Shown piece after piece: positions 60,142-64,000 of a stretch of 64,000 bases of DNA (the first letter of the stretch is position 1; each line of letters opens with the position of its first letter). Origin of the DNA: Bacteroidales bacterium UBA3844 (GTDB lineage: Bacteria; Bacteroidota; Bacteroidia; Bacteroidales; Paludibacteraceae); NCBI GenBank assembly GCA_002392915.1, contig DGHQ01000044.1, positions 1 through 64,000 of the forward strand, given 5' to 3'. The position numbers were made by a program, and so were the translations under genes. The notes beneath the pieces were generated by a model that was not told the DNA's origin, made no database searches, and saw only the letters and a list, made by a program, of their open reading frames with translations.

Positions 60142-61221
60142 TTATAATGACTCAATTAACTTAATATACGATTTTAAAAATGCTTCCTCAGTATTACGTT
60201 TTAGGCATAACTGACGATTAAGGGCTCCCATTTTACGACGATCTTCTGCAGATATAGAGACAACTTTTTGAATTGCCCTTACCATATCATCAACATTCTC
60301 TGGATCAAACAAGTATCCATTGACACCCTCCTCCACAATGTATGGATTCTCATATAAATTGCTGCATATAACCGGCAATTCACAAGACATTGCTTCTGCA
60401 ACAACATTAGGATATCCTTCGTATAAACTAGGAAGACAAAAGACATCAGATTTTCGGTATTCCTCTTCAATTTTTCTATTGGCTTCATGGAGAATAAGAT
60501 AATCTGCAATATCCAACCGCTGATATTCTTTTTCTACCTCTGCATAATAGCTAGGATTATCATTTTTATCACCATACCAGTCGAAATGTACATTCAAACC
60601 CAAATCTTTTACCTTACGTATTGCCTTTAAATAGGCTAACATATTCTTTTGCTCTGTATAACGGGCTACCGTCACTATACGCAAAGTTTCATTTTCCACA
60701 TATTCCGATGCTGGTGTAAAACGATTTACATCCACAAAGTTAATAATGGGATAAACTTTCTCACTAAGAAAAGGAAAATTTGTACAAATAAATTTTCCCT
60801 GACTATTACTATTGGGCACAATAGAATCAGCCAATCTATAGAGATTAAACTGAATTTTGTCTTGTGTTGTGATGCACGTATTATTATTACGTTCTGACAC
60901 AATCAATTTAGCCTTAAAAAACAATTTTGCAAGACACATAGCCTTGTTGACTGATGGTAAATATGATATAACCACATCTGGATTATACTGACGAACATAT
61001 TTGGCCATACGCCATACACGAGTCTTCTTATTTACTAAATCTGGCAAAAACTCATAATCAACGTTATTTTGACGAAGAAAAGGTTCATAAAACTGGTCAT
61101 TTATATAAGTGATCAATCTGCATGGATAGCCAGCATTAGTTAGCATCAAAGCCAATCCGCATATTTGACGTTCTGCCCCACCTGGACCCAAATGCTCAGT
61201 GATTAACAATATTCTTTTCAT
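60142..61221 (-). CDS. Glycosyltransferase family 4
   Basis: 359 residues. GT-B fold with acceptor-side LITEHLGPGGAERQICGLA at the N-terminus, a YLPSVNKAMCLAKLFF segment, donor-domain ARYTEQKNMLAYLKAI, and the EX7E motif PSLYEGYPNVVAEAMSCELP (Glu and Glu bind the nucleotide sugar). It sits between the epimerase and the polymerase. A TATATTTG-like -7 element on the minus strand (61243-61250) lies just upstream, but no -33 element is seen. Confidence 0.9.
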   Translation of the reverse strand: MKRILLITEHLGPGGAERQICGLALMLTNAGYPCRLITYINDQFYEPFLRQNNVDYEFLPDLVNKKTRVWRMAKYVRQYNPDVVISYLPSVNKAMCLAKLFFKAKLIVSERNNNTCITTQDKIQFNLYRLADSIVPNSNSQGKFICTNFPFLSEKVYPIINFVDVNRFTPASEYVENETLRIVTVARYTEQKNMLAYLKAIRKVKDLGLNVHFDWYGDKNDNPSYYAEVEKEYQRLDIADYLILHEANRKIEEEYRKSDVFCLPSLYEGYPNVVAEAMSCELPVICSNLYENPYIVEEGVNGYLFDPENVDDMVRAIQKVVSISAEDRRKMGALNRQLCLKRNTEEAFLKSYIKLIESL

Positions 61222-61259
61222 AATGTTATTTTATTTCAAACACAAATATAGAATTACAT

Positions 61260-62558
61260 TTACTTCCTTCCTTTACGCATATTTATAATCTGCACATCAT
61301 CTTCCCTGAAAAAAAATATTGCGGCAATTATTGTATATGCGAGAACCTCTAAGTAATAGTTTTCATAGTAATAACAAATGCATCCTACAGTAGGAATACA
61401 AAGAAGAAAAAACACTACCATAAGTTTTTCAAAAGGCAAACAGTTTATATCTGTTTTTTTTGAAGTTTGCAAATTCTTTTTCTCCTTAAATAGAAAATAA
61501 AATAATGTCAAATATACACAGGTAATCATAAATGGTCCGATTTTTCCAGCAGACAGCATAAATGAACCTAAATGAGTATAGAACACGCCTAAATCCATAT
61601 TACTTTTTAATCCCATTTCTACTTGATATCTTACCGTACCTTCAAAATCATGAAGAACAAATTTATGAAATGCGGTAAAAAGGGACTTCGTTGTTACTCC
61701 ATCTGGAGCAGGATAATAATCCCATACTTCACAAAAATGATAATACGGTTGTCCTAAATAATTTACAATTCCACCTCCTGAACCTCCGTCTCTTTCTTCA
61801 AAGCGATCTTTTGTCACAGAGAAAGCATAAGAAGCAGCACCAAGAATCAACAAAGTACTAAATCCTATTGCAGTACTTTTTATCTTAGCAGACATTTGAT
61901 TCCAAAACATTGAAACAGCTAAACCTAAAATAAGAACCCAAAAAAAGGTAGCAGATCTGTCAACTTGCAACATTCCAACAATTATGACAGTAGTTGATCC
62001 AATGAGGGCCATTGCATTAATCCACCATTTTTCTTTCAAAAACGTGATACTGTACAAAAATACAAATATCATAACCACACTAGAATTAACAATGACTCGT
62101 ACGGGATATAGAACTAACTCTATTACTGCCGGATATGTTTTCAGCTGATAACCATCTCCTTCATATACATAATTTTTAAGTTCCGCAAAATCGCCATAAG
62201 AAAGTATAAATTTCAAGTCCCCATAATATGCAAGAGAGTAACTTACAAAAGAGAAAAAATAAATATAGATAAGCCATCTTATTATTTTTTTACTACGATA
62301 TGCTATGGCATCGTACGAATTAAAGTCTACTAAAACTGCAGGCATAATAAATAATGTCAGCAGCAGACAATATAATATTGTTGGTAGCAAAGATGCAAAA
62401 GAGACAAGATTTGGACTTAATCCCATCACATCTATACCAACAGCAAACACGGATGTTGCCGTATATAAAAAAGATATATATGTGCTTGGGGCTATACCAC
62501 GTATTTTAAATAGGTATAGCGTCAATATTCCGAAATATATTGCTGGTATATAATTCAT
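61260..62558 (-). CDS. O-antigen/capsule polymerase-like membrane protein (Wzy-type)
   Basis: 432 residues with about 11-12 hydrophobic segments and a larger periplasmic loop (about 250-330, DRFEERDGGSGGGIVNYLGQ). Sequence signatures of polymerases are weak, but size, topology and place between glycosyltransferases and a flippase support Wzy: it would join lipid-linked repeat units on the periplasmic side. It overlaps the upstream glycosyltransferase gene by four bases. Confidence 0.78.
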   Translation of the reverse strand: MNYIPAIYFGILTLYLFKIRGIAPSTYISFLYTATSVFAVGIDVMGLSPNLVSFASLLPTILYCLLLTLFIMPAVLVDFNSYDAIAYRSKKIIRWLIYIYFFSFVSYSLAYYGDLKFILSYGDFAELKNYVYEGDGYQLKTYPAVIELVLYPVRVIVNSSVVMIFVFLYSITFLKEKWWINAMALIGSTTVIIVGMLQVDRSATFFWVLILGLAVSMFWNQMSAKIKSTAIGFSTLLILGAASYAFSVTKDRFEERDGGSGGGIVNYLGQPYYHFCEVWDYYPAPDGVTTKSLFTAFHKFVLHDFEGTVRYQVEMGLKSNMDLGVFYTHLGSFMLSAGKIGPFMITCVYLTLFYFLFKEKKNLQTSKKTDINCLPFEKLMVVFFLLCIPTVGCICYYYENYYLEVLAYTIIAAIFFFREDDVQIINMRKGRK

Positions 62559-63544
62559 AGATTTTCTTCAATATATCTAAGAAGATTTTCAGGTGTAATC
62601 TGATCTTTAAATGGATTTGGTTTACAAACATAATCCTTGATACGTTGAGTATCTATTTCTTTATTTTCAGAAATTATTGAGACATAATCTGGATCATAGA
62701 ATCTCGATTCTCGAATAAATGCATTATTGGTCAGCAACATTTTTCCATATGTAATTGCTTCCCAAACACGCAAAGTTTCCCCTCTTGCACCTTGTTGTAT
62801 AATTTCCAATACACATTTTGAATGCTGTACGAATTGAATGCACTTTTCGTAAGAAAGCCATACATCTTTATCTACATAATGAATTCCTCGTCGCTCTTGA
62901 TTATATGGTGGTTTAGCATCCATCACATAAAAATAACAATTAAGACCCGCACCTTCCAAAATATCATAAGTTTCAAGGATATTTTTCATACGATTTTTAG
63001 CAGCTCCGACAAAAAAAACATCAGTTTCCGGTGTATTGTTAGGTTTTGATATTTTAGTTTCTGCATATACAGTTGGGTGATAATACATATTATATTTTTT
63101 AGCGTCATCTCTATCATAAGATATCAACATATCAAACAAACCTCTGATAGCATCTGGAGACGCATCCTCTTTCCATGTGGCTACTATATCCCAATAGTTG
63201 ACAACCAACTTACATCTTGGATATTTTTTTCTCAACCATACTACATATTCACGCATATAATCATACTCCATCAATCTTGCGTTGAATATGAACACAATAG
63301 GTTTTCTTTGATCCGCAAAATTATTTTTAAAGTATGTATTATACCACAATGACTTGAACGGTAAACTAAAGTATTTATTTGTAGTTTTAGAATGCTGAAG
63401 CTTGAACAATATCCTCAAAAATCTATTTTTAGGTACAAATCCTAAAATAGACCTTACATTTTCACGTTTGCCTATTTCTTCAAAAATTATTTTGTTAAAC
63501 TCAAAAAAATCTTCCAGAAAGAAAACAAAATTATATTTACCCAC
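62555..63544 (-). CDS. Probable glycosyltransferase (GT-B-like) of the polysaccharide locus
   Basis: 329 residues, no signal peptide. The second half is GT-B-like: DVFFVGAAKNRMKNILETYD begins the donor domain, and GETLRVWEAITYGKMLLTNN stands where GT4-like enzymes have their sugar-nucleotide helix. The classical EX7E motif is only partly recognisable (E near ARGETLRVWE). It starts inside the end of the flippase gene (8-base overlap) and overlaps the polymerase, so the three are tightly coupled. Confidence 0.7.
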   Translation of the reverse strand: MGKYNFVFFLEDFFEFNKIIFEEIGKRENVRSILGFVPKNRFLRILFKLQHSKTTNKYFSLPFKSLWYNTYFKNNFADQRKPIVFIFNARLMEYDYMREYVVWLRKKYPRCKLVVNYWDIVATWKEDASPDAIRGLFDMLISYDRDDAKKYNMYYHPTVYAETKISKPNNTPETDVFFVGAAKNRMKNILETYDILEGAGLNCYFYVMDAKPPYNQERRGIHYVDKDVWLSYEKCIQFVQHSKCVLEIIQQGARGETLRVWEAITYGKMLLTNNAFIRESRFYDPDYVSIISENKEIDTQRIKDYVCKPNPFKDQITPENLLRYIEENL

Positions 63545-64000
63545 GTTTTATGATTTTTTTAGTTAACGATTTTATATAATCTCTCTCCGATTGTACTAAT
63601 AGTATATAGTAGCATGTAAATAAAAAAGTTAACACTATAACAGGCACTGAGATCAATAACAATTTGAATCCTTCAAAATTTACATAGATTACATATGCAA
63701 TAGGTGTTATTATTATCAAATTCAACAAGATAGGAATTACTGTTTTTTGTAAATATGTATTCACATAAAAACCAATAAGTGTTTTTAATAAACGTAATCC
63801 TATAATACCATTTAAAAATCCTCTTGTAATTATTCTAGACACCAAAATCAAATATGGCTCCATTCCTATCTCAAATAAAAAAAATGAAATAATTAGGTCA
63901 AGCAAAAAACTTATACTGATAAGAATCTGATATTTAGCAATTTTCCCTGTTGCCGTAATTGCACAATTGAACGGTCCCGTGACAGCATCTACTATAGAAC
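63537..64000 (-). CDS. Wzx-type polysaccharide flippase, 3' part only
   Basis: The frame stays open to the window edge (codons from 63998 down), giving 153 residues of the C-terminal part; the start lies beyond 64000. DAVTGPFNCAITATGKIAKYQ followed by four to five hydrophobic segments fits the last third of MATE/MOP flippases of the PST family, which move lipid-linked repeat units across the inner membrane. The apparent start at 63905 is a TTG inside the gene. It ends with a basic tail (LTKKIIKRG). Confidence 0.75.
   Translation of the reverse strand, partial: SIVDAVTGPFNCAITATGKIAKYQILISISFLLDLIISFFLFEIGMEPYLILVSRIITRGFLNGIIGLRLLKTLIGFYVNTYLQKTVIPILLNLIIITPIAYVIYVNFEGFKLLLISVPVIVLTFLFTCYYILLVQSERDYIKSLTKKIIKRG

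Noticed and set aside
63537..63905. Short independent 122-residue membrane protein
   Set aside because: The start is a TTG and the frame is open and flippase-like up to the window edge, so it is the end of a larger gene.

Overview
The window is chromosomal DNA of a member of the phylum Bacteroidota, order Bacteroidales, most likely close to Prevotellaceae. The support is indirect but consistent: promoters of the Bacteroidetes type (TTTG, about 18-21 bases, TAnnTTTG), few Shine-Dalgarno sequences, several secreted proteins with C-terminal tails of the type IX secretion (T9SS) kind, a BspA-like leucine-rich-repeat (LRR_5) family, a propeller/Y_Y_Y regulator, FabK, and a Wzx/Wzy-type polysaccharide locus. 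Composition is AT-rich, and most so in the polysaccharide locus at the right end. I saw no rRNA, tRNA, CRISPR array or transposase gene.

Layout. 1-5.8 kb: three BspA-like LRR surface proteins on the minus strand, separated by mosaic repeats. 6.1-9.6 kb: dgt, then lpxK-punA. 9.9-10.7 kb: a 57-residue protein and a GNAT acetyltransferase, shaped like a toxin-antitoxin pair and lying between two copies of a ~125 bp direct repeat. 11.8-19.6 kb: nitrogen assimilation (gltB, gltD, asnB). 20.2-22.6 kb: a GH94 glycoside phosphorylase. 23.2-26.7 kb: two PepSY-like exported proteins with a histidine kinase/response regulator pair. 27.1-30.9 kb and 35.6-37.4 kb: four more BspA-like genes, with fatty-acid genes fabH-fabK-fabF and a small T9SS-tail protein between them. 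37.6-41.5 kb: SDR oxidoreductase, rpoN, a membrane protein and a GLUG lipoprotein. 41.7-49.6 kb: a membrane-bound AraC-type regulator divergent from two modular esterase-CBM-GH5 mannanases, probably a locus for acetylated mannan. 49.8-64 kb: a minus-strand surface polysaccharide locus (flippase, glycosyltransferases, polymerase, UDP-glucuronate epimerase, deacetylase, Wzz/Wzc-like protein and a CotH-family secreted protein).

Three things stand out. First, the seven BspA-like genes look like shuffled cassettes. Two places keep only the last codons of a lost BspA gene followed by the family terminator, and a 385 bp terminator-to-signal-peptide segment is duplicated. Five of the seven proteins carry a distinct 23-residue unit (core KCYGW) that replaces a normal LRR while keeping the repeat phase. 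Second, nearly every long intergenic gap in the first 31 kb holds short palindromes whose loops are GAA, GGA or GTA (GNA triloops), including exact copies of GCGAAGC, a DNA mini-hairpin known for unusual stability. Third, the regulator beside the mannanases has the sensor of a hybrid two-component system but no kinase or receiver, so it should be a one-component transmembrane transcription factor.

All gene calls come from reading the sequence and from remembered family features. No database search was run.
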